NCBI RefSeq assembly: GCF_032854445.1
Contig: NC_088301.1
Coordinates: forward strand, 45,009,116-45,073,115
Reading direction: 5' to 3'
DNA: 64,000 nt
DNA from: Liolophura sinensis
Lineage: Eukaryota; Mollusca; Polyplacophora; Chitonida; Chitonidae
Positions 12,461 through 23,931 of the stretch are shown in pieces; position 1 is the stretch's first letter, and every line of letters starts with the position of its first letter. Position numbers and translations under genes: made by a program. The notes under the pieces were generated by a model that saw nothing but the letters and a program-made list of their open reading frames with translations, did no database searches and was not told the origin of the DNA.

Positions 12461-13462
12461 AATGAGAACGTTTGGGATGTTCATTTCAACACGGCTTGAA
12501 CATCTCCAAGGTGAGCTCAAAAAGGTGACTCGTTGGATACGCTCGATTAAATTATAAGCTGTTAATTTAATAATGGAACAGAACAAAGCTGAAAGCCATT
12601 GGAAACATACTTTAATCGCTACGAATGTATCTGTGGTAGGGGACGGTACTCTACGAACTAGAAACTTATTCGCATTACCTCCCTTACTTGTCCATATCAT
12701 TGTCCTCGTGCTGCCAGTGCATTTTTTTTCTTTGACTTATTTATTTATTTGAATGATGTTTTTGTTGTGCTCAATAGGTTTATAACACTTTATAATGGTA
12801 GTTAGGTTTATGGGTCCAAAGCAAGTGGATATAGAATTAGTAATTTTAAATAATTAATTCTAGATACCGGTACTGTAGTCATTTCTCATAAGTGAATAAA
12901 TTAATTAATGTGTTGTGTTATCATTCCATTCAGTATAGGCTTTTAAACAAAATCCCGTTCGCCCTTGTCGAGTAAGTCTTTTAAGATTAATACATTTATA
13001 AAAATTAAATCAAATCTATCAATCTATCAGGCGACTTGTCAAAAATATTAGGCAACTTTATTGATATAACTACATATTGATATTGATATACCTTTAGCGA
13101 TAAAAGAGTTCGAACTAGAAAATCCCTTGTGCCTTTTGGGCTATATATATGTGTTTGTCATTCAGTCACTTCTTCACCAGGGAAGTGAGCTGACTACCAT
13201 TCTTGCACAGGGAACATTACATTTTCTCCCGCCTTTATTCCAGGGCACTTAAGATGCTTGGTGATCACCATTACTCTCCAGTGACCTTGCATGATGTTCC
13301 CTGAACCACTTGGATTCCATTAATATGACATAACTTACGTGTGTTCGTCAATGACTCGTCAAAAGCGCTTGGCTAATCACGACACTCCGGTTCCCTCCAC
13401 CCTCTACTGACTGCCATTCATCGTATATATGTGAAAAATTCACGAGAACTCTGTTGATTAAG

Positions 13463-13549
13463 AATAAAAAAAGTATTCATTCTTAATTTAGTTACCGTAC
13501 CAATATATGCATTAAGAGAGTTAAATTAAGAATAAATACTTTTTTTATT
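13463..13549. repeat. Long hairpin (28-base inverted repeat)
   Basis: The arms 13463-13490 and 13522-13549 are reverse complements over 28 bases with one mismatch, separated by a 31-base loop. The arms contain A7/T7 runs and 'ttaattta' ends. It may be a small MITE or a cruciform-forming sequence. No coding content. Confidence 0.75.
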
Positions 13550-13876
13550 ATTTATATTGGTATTAGGCCTAACTTTACGGTCCGTATATATACTGGCCTG
13601 CTGGGTTCCCCCCTTTTACGGGTTAAATGGAGGCTATATGTATTTTATTGACGGTGTTTTTTGTCGGCCTGACGACCTGTTCTACAGGTATATAAAGCTG
13701 GTCTAAAAATAACAATTCTAAATATCTTCACATAACGCTGAATACAATAAATTGCTGCTATTTTAAAGATTTTTGTTATTTTAAAATTTGAATGTGGAAC
13801 CTGTATAGGCCAAGATATGATCTCATTCAATCGTCAATAACTCAGCAAAGCTAAAACAGAACTGTGTTCAGGCGTT

Positions 13877-13980
13877 TTTTGTAGTGTTGATTTTTTTATT
13901 ATTTGAATGTTGCTTAACGTCATACTCATAACGAATTTTTCACTTATACGATGGCAGTTTTATGGGTGGCGGAAACCGCT
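13877..13980 (-). mobile_element. Truncated SINE copy (3' half)
   Basis: The stretch reads as poly-T, then a degraded form of the reverse-complement SINE tail, 'cacttatacgatggc' and 'gggtggcggaaacc'. The head is missing. It is the same family as 9304-9489 but more diverged. Confidence 0.7.
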
Positions 13981-14564
13981 AGCGATGATAACTATATGCA
14001 AGGATAGCCACATATTCACGAACGTGCATGATGGTTAATTTGAAAGGTAAATTTATTCAATCCCTAACCCAGAGGCATACACATATAGATTTTATATTCT
14101 CAAGTTGATCCATTGGGTCATCCTGCCCCAGCCTCGTCTATTAAATGATTTGGCTAAAGATTATATAACTTACAAGTCTTGTAAGCCAGATTGTAATTAT
14201 ATTCCACATATACGGTTTATATGCATGGCATATACATGACCGTCAGCTTATGTGGCAGGCGTGCTTGCTAGCGACAGATTGGAGTCAGGACCTTTCCTGG
14301 AATCCCATCTTCATGCCGTCCATTAATTGTTCTCGATATAAGACGATGCAATTTCCGATAAGCTTTGGATCATATCCGTTGGAATGGAATTATCATGCGT
14401 TACATGTATGTAGGCCTATACTTTCCTGCTGACCATGTATCTGCTCACCACATGATAAAAATAACAGAGCGGTGTACCTTAAGTGCTAAACGTTCATTAA
14501 GATTGAGGAAGGTATAGATATACGAAAAGATGGCTTATCATATATACGAGACAAATATAAATTC

Positions 14565-14815
14565 ACTTATACGCCAGCATTACGATAGGAAGAAACCAGG
14601 CAGAGCCCAGGGGAAACCCAGGAACATCCGCAGGTTGCTGGCGGACCTTCCAACGTACGACCGTAGAGGAAGCCAGCTTGAGCTTGAGGGAAACCAGCGA
14701 ACATCCTCACGCTGCTGGCCGACCTTCCCACATACGATCGTATAAAGGAAGCCCGCATGAGCTGAACGAAATCACAGCGATCGCATTCTTGAGAGGCTTC
14801 TGGGGCATTCGATTT
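14565..14815 (-). mobile_element. SINE copy with internal tandem duplication
   Basis: The reverse-complement SINE body runs from 'cacttatacgccagcatta' to 'cttgagaggcttctggg'. A central module of about 77 bases is present twice, at 14611-14687 and 14688-14765. Both copies contain 'ggaccttcc' or 'cgaccttccc' and a 'gaagcc' end. The AAATAAAT tail is missing. This long form shows the central block that the shorter copies lack. Confidence 0.75.
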
Positions 14816-16704
14816 TCTTCACAGGCAACAATCGAAGCATCAGGTCCGTTCTACATTTTGTCTCCTTTGACATGAATGAATCAACGAAAGAACGATTCCA
14901 GTCCGCATCTAAAATATAATGTTGACATTTATAGCTTTATTTTGTCAAGTTTCTACACTGTCGTATTCATATACAACGCAAGTTGTCATCAAACTACAGC
15001 ACTGTATAATATTTCATTTTCCATTATTAATTGATTAATATAAAAACTATATGTGATTACTGTCTTTAAACAGTTCCATCAGTCAACGAGTCGCAACCGC
15101 CAAAACAAACCGCGCATGAATTGAGCTCATGCCATTTCTCGCTGTTTTGTTGTCAGTACCGGAAATTGTTGTCTGCAACCGTTGCCATTAGCTTCTTAAC
15201 ACCGCCGGAGTTGGCGGCGCTCACTATCGATTGTCGGATAGACGGTATACTCATGCAGCCTGTGCTTAACAGGTTATTCGCCTCCGAGCGGTAAAGAGAG
15301 TGCTGTCTCTCAAATATCAAATTTCTCGTAACAGACGAGTTTTTGATCGGTTCATATAACAGATTAGATCTTCTGAATAGTTTAAGGCGTTAGTATAGAT
15401 TTGTTTTGGATTAATTGGCACTTTTAGTAAAGTCTTGCATAATAAAATTTGAGGACGTGATATGCAGCCAGAATGTAGGCCCCTGTACGTTTTTATAGCT
15501 CTGTAAGCTATCATAGAGTCCGGAGTCGACCTTGGCCCTGCCATTAGATGCTGAGTCTTGGTGACATTGACGCATGTGCTAGACATAGAAAACTCAGTAT
15601 ATATATGGAGGTGGGGAATCTGGATGGCTACGAAGCAGCTTTACTTTATAACATAAAATCCATGACCCATTTAACAGTCCGTTCCGTAGGCCATGCAGTG
15701 AGAAAAATCAAGAATCCAAGTGATGAGTGTGAAATGTTCTGAATATGGTCAAAAGAATTTTCCAGCTGGTCAGATGTTCCCTCTATATGAGGTCACCCTA
15801 CGAAATTCCATCATACAATGTAGCACGGTTTTGACGATAAACCGAATATTTCATTATGTAGTAGGGCTAATCAATACCAGCAACTCACAACGGGTCCTGA
15901 TATAGAGGTCGGTGCTGGATGCAGAAGCTGTCGGCCACACCAGCTTTACGTTCGTGATATCAACGGCATTGACGTAACCGCTAAATTTACAGTCTCGTAT
16001 TCAGTTGCATTAGACATGAAAAAGAGCAAAAATATGTGCCATGTAGCCGTGCAAATTACAAATGCCTTAATTCTTAATTAATTTATGAAAAGCGTGGATT
16101 GGAATTGCAAAATACGAACATCAAGATCGAACTCTCTATCAGTGAAAATTTGTTCATACAGTTTGGGCACACGTTGACCGACCGTCTTTCAATTAGCTAA
16201 GCATACAGCTTGCCGTGTTGCGCGGCTCTTTATGTGTGTGTACCAAATTACAGCCATGATGATATGCTTTTCTCTTTTCAGACAGAACTATGAACCCAAT
16301 ATCAATCTGCCAGGATTAAACTAACATGAAATCAATGGGAACAAACCAGATCTGCGAGACAGACTCCCCGACGACATGTTGAATTTCAGCTTAGAGACTG
16401 ACGGCTTATAGTCAGCCTGTCTTAGCTGAGTAAACACCAGATAACTGAGGAGAAAAAAAATGATTAAAGATGGTCATAGAGCTCTAAGGCGCTGTCGCTT
16501 CAGTTCTAACTGTATCATCTCCTTCAATGTATAGCTTATAACCAACGCCGTTGGCCAAGGCTGGATCTATACACTTCCCAAATTAAGTTTAGTTAGACAA
16601 GCTGAAAAAGCTTGGATTTTTTATTTTTGGCACAAACAATAAAATTTCAGCATCCTCTCGTATTGTCACGCTGCTTAGTAGCGCTATATATTTATTTAAT
16701 TTTA

Positions 16705-16820
16705 GCATATGCTGAACGGCGCAATGACCCAGGAGCCTAACCAATGCGGTCGCCCAAGTCCAGCGTCTTAATTAAATATTCTTGAGTACGGCGTAAAACA
16801 CCAATCAAATAAATAAATAA
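16705..16820 (+). mobile_element. Internally deleted SINE copy
   Basis: It contains 'gacccaggagcctaaccaat' from the SINE head side, followed after a deletion by 'tattcttgagtacggcgtaa' and AAATAAAT repeats. It is plus-strand and the central block is mostly absent. Confidence 0.8.
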
Positions 16821-17023
16821 AATGTGTAGTGAATATATCCAAAATTTGCTATCGTAAAGCATTGCCAAATTTGCCACTTCCAATGTTTTTATGTGATTGA
16901 TCGGCAGTCGTCAACAAATGGCTCTATATGTCAGTAGCGATATATTTCATTTTGGATAGAAATTATTGAATGAAATTCAATGATCCTAAAACACGCTTTT
17001 GGAAATTGAATTTCCCAAATTTT

Positions 17024-17165
17024 ATTTATTTATTTGATTGTTGTTTAACTCCATACTGAAGAATACGATGGCGGAAACCAGAGTACACCCCGAACCAAAT
17101 GGCAAGTTACTAAGGACATACAGGCCTGCACATTGGTGAAAGACCAGCGGGCATCGAACGTTGCA
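17024..17165 (-). mobile_element. Diverged SINE copy
   Basis: A TTTATTTATTTATTTG start and 'actccatactgaagaat' correspond to the reverse complement of the SINE tail. 'acattggtgaaagacc' corresponds to the head side. It is strongly diverged, so the ends are approximate. Confidence 0.55.
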
Positions 17166-17961
17166 CTGACAGCAGAAACGAAAGCTCCACAAGCGCCGTG
17201 TGGGCAATGAGCATTTCGGAATTTAGAAATTCCCTCTCTATGGTGTACACCAGAATTAAACCCACATCCCGCGTACCATACGTTGTTTTTAATTTTTTTC
17301 TTTGGCAATAAAGTTTTGAAACGCTTAATTAATTCCTGCTAGGACAAAATTACGTGAGTTTCTTTCTTTTTTTCTGTCTGGTTTTTATTTTTCCGGACTA
17401 TTTTCAAACCGTTCATCAGATTGAATTGAAATTCGGTGCATATCTTCAACATGACAAGTTGTTTCCACTATTAAAGTAGCAGCCGTTGTTGATCTATGGT
17501 GACATACATGTAGCTGTTATTCTGACAGGTCAAAATTTTAGAGACATGTATTGCGAAATCAGTACTTCCATAATTATTGTTTTCGCACAGATTAGAGGCA
17601 GTATAAACGCTCAGAGTGCACGCTCTTTATACCATGATACAAATGTGTCAAAAATGGACGAGCTGATCATAGGGATATACCGATCGGGGACTTAAGAAGA
17701 AATGCTTTTTTGCATGCTATATTTTAGTAAACATGACATGGTAGGATGGGCGGCACTGAAATGTACAAAAATATAACATAGCATGACATTGTTTGTGTTC
17801 CATTCTAACATATCACAAATTCTCATTATTTTAAGCACCTAATACTACACAAATTGCAAATTTCAACACAGGCAATTCCTTGGCCACTGGAGGAAAGTTT
17901 TGAAGGAAATTTATACTGAAAGAGAAGACAGATATAAAACAGGGACAAGTTATTATAGATA

Positions 17962-18015
17962 GGTATTCTTGAGTACAGTTTTTCTTGAGTAAAGCTCGAA
18001 TCAAATAAATATAAA
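17962..18015 (+). repeat. SINE tail fragment
   Basis: 'tattcttgagtacag' followed by 'cgaatcaaataaatat' matches only the 3' tail of the SINE family, with a short internal repeat of 'ttcttgagta'. It is a 5'-truncated fragment. Confidence 0.55.
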
Positions 18016-21000
18016 AAAACAAGATTTTACATCTTGACCAACTGATAAATCCAAATTTTGACCAAATGGGCATTCTTTATACGGCAACGATAACGATCAA
18101 TCTCTCTCTATATTCCGCCTTGGGCTAATTTTCTGTCGAATAGAACGTCTCGATGACTTCTCGTTATGACATTTTTGTTTATGAGTGTGTCTATATCTGG
18201 GTCACAACCAAGAACCGTAGGTATTGGCTTTTGAAAGTACATTTTTGAAATCATCGTTAAAGTGTTTGCATTCACATTTACGTCACAAATTTAGATCAGG
18301 TTCACGCGGAAATGACCTGCTGAGATGTACACAGCCGTGGTTTGGATTAATACTTTAGCATATTTATCTAATATTGGAATTTTTTTTTATATCTTTATCT
18401 ACCCCGACGGCATAAATTATGTGCACGGTAAATATATTAGAACATTACTGATGATCACTATTCGGTGCCATCTGCGTTTATAAACGCAACACCCTGTTAA
18501 AGGTTCTCGACTGTAACCATATAAATTAAGAAAGTGTGGGTAGAGTGAAAACCAAACGAAACTTGTATCAGTCACTTGTCTTGTTATCGTGGCGTGCGCC
18601 TATCCGATTTTTCAACATTCCTGAGCCAAGTGCCTTGAATCTGGCCTCGGAAGAACGCATCCGATCAGGGCAGCATCATTCTCGCGGCACACGGCTCATG
18701 TGCCTTATTTCTGCCAAAGCTCCCTACGGTATTCACTGTCTGAAGTCTTCATTTAGAAAACCTTGCTGAGAGAACTACGTCCGAGCAGGTCATGTTGCCG
18801 AACGCCTCGGTGGCCATTACATTGAATGACGTTTACTTCCGCGGACTGACGGGTCCAGATTCACATGTTAAATCCAAACTGATTGGCTTGGATTCAATTG
18901 GCCTGGTTGGCAATACCAATGCGGCGCCACGGAGGAAAATATGCCTATCGGGTCACAAATAGAGAAACAGTGCCAAAGGGAAAGCCGTTGCACAAAACTT
19001 GTAGTAACATAACGAATCACTATCAAATTTCATCAATTATCATTCTTCACTCAATCGGAAAACATAAATGATATTATCTTGCATTGTGCATGCTTTGGTT
19101 CTTTCATTGGGTTATTATGTGTCATACAGTTTTTTCTGCCATATGTGGACTGCAAAACCCATTGAAATTCCTGAATTAAAGGTATAAATGGACAAACCAA
19201 CAACTGCCTGTACTGACCATTACTAGTGACAACTTTCATTTCAAGCTTTTTTTTCAAACCCTCTAGCTTCTTGCTTGGCATTTCTAAAACATATTGGTTT
19301 TTACAATCTGATAATGATCAATGTGGTCTTTGGCATCTTGCTTAAAATAGTAAGATCTTACAAATCTTCTTAAGAAAGATGCTTTTCAAGTTAATTAATG
19401 ACGATTTGACAAGAAATTACGATTCTCAGCAATACTGAATGAGTTTCTGTTTTTTTTCTGGAATATTTCATTCGAACCACATCCGTGTTTTTCTTTTCTC
19501 TAGGCACTTGTGAAGAAACTCCCCACACATGTAGCTTTACTGCCGTGGCTCGGACTAATTGCGGCATGTTTGACATTGGCCGCTTCAATATCGAGTTAGT
19601 TATTCCGGGTGGAGTGGACGATCGATAAGCATCGGGCTCTAAATACCAGGATTTCAGTATTCATAGCACCCCATCAGTGGAATTCTACGAGAGAAGACTG
19701 TTACAAGCCCTGGCTAGAGGTTTATTGGTAGAAGTTCTCGCTTCTGATTTGCCAATGCGCTCCCATAGTTCTGTGGGAATGTAGCACAGGATGCAATCGG
19801 TTGAATCAATCTCTATACATTCAAGTCGGACAACGATTACTGCCACAGATTGAACAGTTAACACGAGACTGCGACAAACCAGAAGGAGGAACATCGAAAT
19901 TGGACAAGTTCTAAGAACATTTATTGACTGTCTATTGAATCTTGTTCCGTCGATAGTGAAGGACTGTAAAAAGTGTCAATTCCACTTCTGTTCTGTTGTG
20001 TTCTAAGGCGTTGGGCTGTGACAACAAGAGCTTGGATGGTTGTTGGCGGAGACTGCGCAAGGTTCTTTTTATACTATTTTATTGGCACATTCTTACAGGA
20101 GGAAGACGCATATGAGAACATTTTTGTGCCTTTCTATTCATGTTATCCTTCCGAGACTGCTGAGACATGATTTGTCTACGTTCGCTTTTGGTGAAGAGTG
20201 AAGAACACATTGCATTCCTCAGTCTTCTATTTAAAAGGCTCGCCGCAGAGTTTCGTAATTTTCAAAATTGGGTTGTCACCGATGGATATTAAGTTAGTAG
20301 AAAGAATTGCTCAGAGGTCAGGCCTGACCATGTTACGGTAGCAATCAGGCAAATTAGCTCTTAGCGGATAACCCGCGTCTGTCGATAAGGTACCTTAGCC
20401 ATACATTAAGGTGTTAAGAGACCGCCGGGAAGCAGTGCATCATTTATGAAACGAGAAGATAATTCCTTCTCGTCGAAGTCTGCTAAACTAAGATTGCACT
20501 CTATTCCATCAACATTCACGGAACAGAAGACACACTAAACCCTGATCCGCCTACACGCCCTTCACATGGGAAGTTTATAATTTTGTTATACTGGATAGTG
20601 CTCCGACGCAGTCTTCCTGTACTCGATACATTACGCTTCAAATCAAGTTCCCAGAACTTCGACTTAGGCACCAAGGCATACGATAGTTATACTGTAATCT
20701 GCACTGCTTCACAACGAAAACCAATAATTCGAATCGACTGAAACCGGGCGTAAAACTATCTTTTAAACTAATGACTTAATGTCGTGGGAAATCGAGAACA
20801 GTTTTGCATCTCAAACCCAAAAGAAACCTGGCCCAACAGATACATTGAGGAGCTTTGGGGTTTGACAAAGGGTCATGGTGTGTGTGCTGGACTTACTGCT
20901 AACTGTAAACCTGTCGATTTATCGACCTTGCATATGTGTGCATCCTTGGAATGGTTTGTGACCGCAGGCTTCAATATCCTGCTCTTGACCTCTCGTGATC

Positions 21001-22002
21001 TGGAGGTAAACAAACCATACAGCTTACCTATTGACGCGGTAATTGCTCTATTTCCGCCGCCATTGAAGTTGTGAAGGACATTAAGGCCACATAGACGTCG
21101 TCTTCTTCAACGCAAGATATACTCCAGCGATATAAAGTTGGCGAGGTCGAGACGGAAGATACGTGTATCGATCTCTGAACGGGAGGCCAGTTAGACCATA
21201 GCTTGAGGAGCCTCGTACAATGCATTTATCTCCCGACCACATTGACTTGTTAAATCGCCGTGGTCCATTGAGAATGCCCAGCGCTCTTCTCCTGTCCCAC
21301 AGCACAATGGTTGCATGACTGAGCCGGGCTTTCTCAGAGTTCCTCGGCCAGAGTTGTTGGGAGGTGTGGAACGACGCCAGGGAGTCTAGAGCGCACTCCA
21401 GGACGTACCAAGATAGCGATTATTTGCCGAGCTCCTATTTCGAGACGCTTTGGCCCAAACCCAATTTACGTATCTTAATACTGTGAAATAAGTCAACAGC
21501 CGAGGGTCTTCCAAGACACAAACCCTGGACGGAGATACTTTGGAGAGACCAATGCCACAAACGACAGTTTGAAGAAGGGGCTGCTTTGTGTGTGATGTTT
21601 TTCAGTGGGTGGAACACAAGACTGTATTAGACTGGAGAGGCCGACTACCCCTTTTCGTACCAATACTGGAATTTTCTCCACGGTATCGATCCGAAACGAT
21701 TTAAATCTTGGGCTTGTACCTTTACAGCGTTTATACACCTACTGTTTCGTGGTGCTAAGCCTTTACGCCTCTCTGTGTTCAGTAATGTTCCCGGGAATGA
21801 CATGTTTCCTCTGAAACCACCTATCACCTTAATTGCGATCGAGTGCATTATTTTCTTGTTTACTGGATATTTCTCTTCTCACCAAATTGCACCAGGTGCT
21901 AAGAAGTGAGCTCACTGTGTAAAAGAGGACTTACAGGATGTGACCGTTTCCTGGAAATCTTTAGTAAATGTGATTGGATACCACAGTGTTAGATTTGTCA
22001 TC

Positions 22003-23085
22003 ATGGGGACTACGCCGGCCCCCAAAGGACAACTACAGGAAGAACATTACGTTGTGGCTTTGAAGATCATATCTCTGGCTCTAATTATATTTGTTGGAAT
22101 TCTAGGAAATAGTGTGGTGATCTACACAGTGTTACGAGAGAGAAAGTTACATCGACCGCCGTTTTACTACCTAATGAGTCTGTCTGTGGCTGACCTAGCT
22201 CGAACTGTGTTTTGTCTTCCCTTTGTTTTATCAACCGTCATCCATGGCTCCACCTGGACACATGGCCACTCCGTGTGCACTTTACTTGCCTTCACAAACT
22301 CATTCTTTGTCTACAGCTCCATGTTTGCTCTGTTTACCATATCTGTTGACAGACACTTGGCTGTGGTATATGCCAAATTCCACAGAAAGAAGTCCCGCGG
22401 GCTAGTCTGTTTGGCGGTGATAATTGTTATGTGGGGTGTTTCATTCGTTATCTCATTCTCGCCTGTTGTAGGCTTGGGAACTTATACTTTTAAGCCATTA
22501 GAGGCTCAATGTACTTTTGATCACAGATATTACAGGGATAACGACACTCTGGGCTTCATTGTTGTGTTTGCCCTTATAATGTTTGCCGTGGTATTTATAT
22601 ACACCAGGATTTTTCTTTTTATGCGGACTCACCGAAAGTTACGACCACTTGTCCATCAACCTGCCCGCAGCAGCAACTGGACTTTTGTAGGGCCTGGAGC
22701 AAATGGACAGGCTGTTATCAACTGGCTTAATGGTTTCATGGGAGGCCCTCCAAACCCTTTTGTGATGGCACTGCAGAATCAACCAAGAACGTTCGGGCGC
22801 GTCGTAAATCTAAGGATTATACGCAACGAGCATTTGACAAGGTTGTTTTTTGTGGTAACAGTTGTATTTGATCTATTATGGTGTCCTTACCTACTTCTAT
22901 CGTTTTGGCAAACATTTGACTGGAATCGAAGCCCACCACCGTTATTTGTTATACTGGCCACCTGGTCCAGTTACCTCCAGGTGGCCCTGAATCCTATAGC
23001 TTACATGTGCTGCAAAAGTTCATTCCGAAAGGCAATGAGGGCTACTGTGAACGCCTACCATAGGCCAAATTCCCTAACTGAATAA
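22003..23085 (+). CDS. SREB-family orphan GPCR (GPR27/GPR85/GPR173-like), intronless
   Basis: This is a complete 360-residue class A receptor in one exon. The ATG at 22003 has a strong context (A at -3, G at +4); the frame stays open 63 bases upstream but has no other ATG. Hallmarks: GNSVV in TM1 (N36), SVADLA in TM2 (D64), C92 and C170 for the extracellular disulphide, VDRHLAV at the end of TM3 (residues 115-121), WCPY in TM6 (293-296) and NPIAY in TM7 (330-334). The third intracellular loop carries SNWTFVGPGANGQ and NWLNGF at about 224-245. This block is diagnostic of the vertebrate SREB receptors (QNWTFHGPGASGQ, NWLAGF). LHRPPFYYLMSL and QCTFDHRYYRDNDTLGF also match SREBs. The family sits in neuronal membranes and has no settled ligand. 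Unlike vertebrate SREBs, this protein has DRH where they have TRY, and its short N-terminus has no N-glycosylation sequon. Which of the three vertebrate paralogues is closest cannot be said. Confidence 0.95.
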   Translation: MGTTPAPKGQLQEEHYVVALKIISLALIIFVGILGNSVVIYTVLRERKLHRPPFYYLMSLSVADLARTVFCLPFVLSTVIHGSTWTHGHSVCTLLAFTNSFFVYSSMFALFTISVDRHLAVVYAKFHRKKSRGLVCLAVIIVMWGVSFVISFSPVVGLGTYTFKPLEAQCTFDHRYYRDNDTLGFIVVFALIMFAVVFIYTRIFLFMRTHRKLRPLVHQPARSSNWTFVGPGANGQAVINWLNGFMGGPPNPFVMALQNQPRTFGRVVNLRIIRNEHLTRLFFVVTVVFDLLWCPYLLLSFWQTFDWNRSPPPLFVILATWSSYLQVALNPIAYMCCKSSFRKAMRATVNAYHRPNSLTE

Positions 23086-23234
23086 CGCTTGTTTTTTAAA
23101 CAGATACATTGTGCATATACAAGATACTTCATAAACCCAGCGTTTCAGGAAAAAAAATTGAAACAAGCATCGTTTGTTAGACCGCTGAAAACTATATGTA
23201 AGAGTATTCTTATTTATAGAAAATTAAAATTGAA

Positions 23235-23430
23235 TTCAATGCATTCAAATGTTTGAATACTAAAGTGGGTTTTATGGACCACTTACTTCCAGTGACATGG
23301 TACTCTTTCGTCACGGTAAAAACGGTAACAGCTGAGTTTATATTTTGAAAAACTTGACTTCAGAGTACTGGGAAAGTGGTTCATATGCCATTGTCTTCAG
23401 GCATTTCAATGCCAGTCTACAATAATTCAT
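23235..23430. repeat. MITE-like repeat related to 9255-9695
   Basis: 'gcattcaaatgtttgaatac' and 'agtgggttttatgg' correspond to the left side of the element at 9240-9280. An inverted counterpart ('gtggttcatatgcca') lies about 100 bases on. Less regular than the 9-kb copy and without a SINE insertion. The ends are approximate. Confidence 0.4.
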
Positions 23431-23755
23431 CATGTAATTGAAAGTAATAATATAAGGTTATATTATGAAATATAAAGTTCCAAATGCCACGTGTACTAAT
23501 AAGAAACAACTGTGATTTGATATTTGGTGCATATTATGAATTACTAAATATAAAACTTTGACATGAACGGCGAAGTTGCTCCTGTATTGTACACGACTTT
23601 TTGTGTTGTGAAGTCAGATATATGACGTCCTCGTTCACCATATCTACATGTTCATTTAACCTTGAATAACTGCATGATTCATCTCATGCAGTCATTTTTA
23701 TGCATGGATGATCATATAAATAACTTCAAGAATATGTGAATAAACGTTCATCCAC

Positions 23756-23931
23756 ATGAAATCAGTTTTGACACGATGCAAGTCGGACCTTAGTTTCTTT
23801 TACTCGGCTGTTGTTTTCTTAATGACTGTATTGCTGGGCAATACTGGCGAAGTTAGCAACTGCTGCGTGCATGAACTACGGTACAATTGTTGTGAGGTCA
23901 TGCAGAATTTATACCCCTTTGTGATATTGGG
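23756..23931 (+). CDS. Candidate first exon of a secreted cysteine-containing peptide
   Basis: The ATG at 23756 opens 58 codons that end exactly at a consensus donor (GG|GTAAGT). The N-terminus has basic residues and then the hydrophobic run LSFFYSAVVFLMTVLLG (about residues 12-28), as in a signal peptide. It is followed by a short segment with two Cys-Cys pairs (SNCCVHELRYNCCEV). A TATAAATAA box lies about 40 bases upstream of the ATG. A possible second exon is 25787-25967: it has a pyrimidine-rich acceptor (gtgtctttgcag), continues in the right phase and ends in a stop after 59 codons. I do not recognise the protein. It could be a small secreted peptide or neuropeptide precursor, or chance. 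It lies 670 bases downstream of the GPCR on the same strand. Confidence 0.35.

Larger units (their letters stand above)
12511..22002. other. Gene-poor region between COPG and the GPCR
   Basis: No conserved coding exon was recognised in about 9.5 kb. The open frames here are short, overlap on both strands and show no domain. The region holds a hairpin at 13463-13549 and SINE copies at about 13877, 14565, 16705, 17024 and 17962. The 20-22 kb part is less AT-rich than its surroundings. It could hold untranslated exons of the receptor gene: a 'cttacag' acceptor-like site stands at 21931-21937, about 65 bases before the receptor start codon. Confidence 0.5.

Noticed and set aside
20784-21074. 96-codon plus-strand open frame upstream of the GPCR
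   Set aside because: No domain or signal sequence. A donor-like site at about 21006 hints at an untranslated exon, but nothing supports a protein.
21940-22002. N-terminal extension of the GPCR by 21 residues
   Set aside because: The extension would begin with GTG. The first ATG in frame is at 22003 and has a strong start context.
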